Shown: positions 5,162 through 5,279 of the stretch, in pieces | Layout: each line of letters opens with the position of its first letter | Position numbering within the stretch: position 1 is the stretch's first letter | Assembly: GCA_030672555.1 (NCBI GenBank) | Contig: DAOVGD010000055.1 | Coordinates: forward strand, 1 to 5,279 | Direction: 5' to 3' | From: Desulfobacterales bacterium | Lineage (GTDB): Bacteria; Desulfobacterota; Desulfobacteria; Desulfobacterales; C00003106 | DNA: 5,279 bases | Translations under genes and position numbers: made by a program | Notes under the pieces: generated by a model | Database searches by the model: none | Told to the model about the DNA's origin: nothing | What the model saw: the letters and a program-made list of their open reading frames with translations, nothing else

Positions 5162-5279
5162 TTTACATTTTCAGGGGTCGAGGCGCCCGCATGGCAAGGC
5201 GCGAGGAGGGCGAATAGCAGGCTATTTAACCAACGAGCAACGCAGCCATGCGGGATGGATCGGCTCATCAAAATGTGAA
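5162..5279. repeat. MITE-like palindromic element, possibly continuing past the window edge
   Basis: The end arms are TTTACATTTT (5162-5171) and AAAATGTGAA (5270-5279), paired with one G-T wobble. Perfect 10-bp inner arms, CCCGCATGGC (5186-5195) and GCCATGCGGG (5245-5254), and a central AATAGC-AG-GCTATT hairpin (5213-5226) complete a symmetric fold of about 118 bp. AT-rich ends, a GC-rich body and a central hairpin fit a short non-autonomous repeat. Frames that stay open across it on both strands are best read as by-products of its composition. Full length is uncertain because the sequence ends at the outer arm. Confidence 0.68.

Noticed and set aside
5005..5271. Minus-strand open frame of 88 residues at the right edge
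   Set aside because: It starts inside the palindromic element and its first half is a translation of that repeat. No ribosome binding site or recognisable family supports it.
5105..5278. Plus-strand 57-residue open frame
   Set aside because: About two thirds of it is the palindromic element, and the upstream purine run (AAAAAAAGAA) is a poor ribosome binding site. Kept only as an observation.

Overview
The window looks like a piece of an anaerobic or respiratory Gram-negative chromosome. A Desulfobacterota-type organism is a reasonable guess, but this is inference and not a taxonomic call. The clues are a small periplasmic tetraheme cytochrome c, two family-4 glycosyltransferases, an antitoxin, and an unusually repeat-rich set of intergenic regions. 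Coding density is low: about half of the 5.3 kb is gene.

Layout, left to right. (1) 1-128: the last few codons of a plus-strand gene (frame uncertain), then a strong bidirectional hairpin terminator. (2) 129-547: AT-rich intergenic DNA ending in the promoter/operator region of the next gene. (3) 560-799: a Phd/YefM-type antitoxin with no visible toxin and an apparently shortened C-terminus. (4) 800-1442: no convincing gene, but dense repeats: a 24-bp direct repeat in two copies exactly 300 bp apart, a REPIN-like pair of inverted palindromes, several hairpins, and a 141-bp imperfect inverted-repeat element. (5) 1443-1877, minus strand: a secreted tetraheme cytochrome c. (6) 1878-2062: divergent promoter region. 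(7) 2063-4628, plus strand: two tandem GT-B glycosyltransferases of the GT4 type, separated by 7 bp, clearly paralogous to each other and closed by a GC-rich hairpin. (8) 4688-4855, minus strand, converging on that hairpin: a 55-aa protein with an ideal ribosome binding site. (9) 4856-5279: intergenic DNA with a GC hairpin and, at the right edge, a MITE-like palindromic element that may continue beyond the window.

How the parts work together. The two glycosyltransferases probably form one operon that adds successive sugars to a common acceptor, either a glycoside/compatible solute or a surface glycan; the sequence alone does not settle the substrate. The cytochrome is transcribed divergently and is probably unrelated to them. 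The antitoxin, the repeats after it and the absence of a toxin suggest an eroded toxin-antitoxin locus rebuilt by repeat insertion. No complete new defence or mobile system is visible. The least explained features are the repeat cluster at 800-1360, the element at 5162-5279 and the 55-aa protein.
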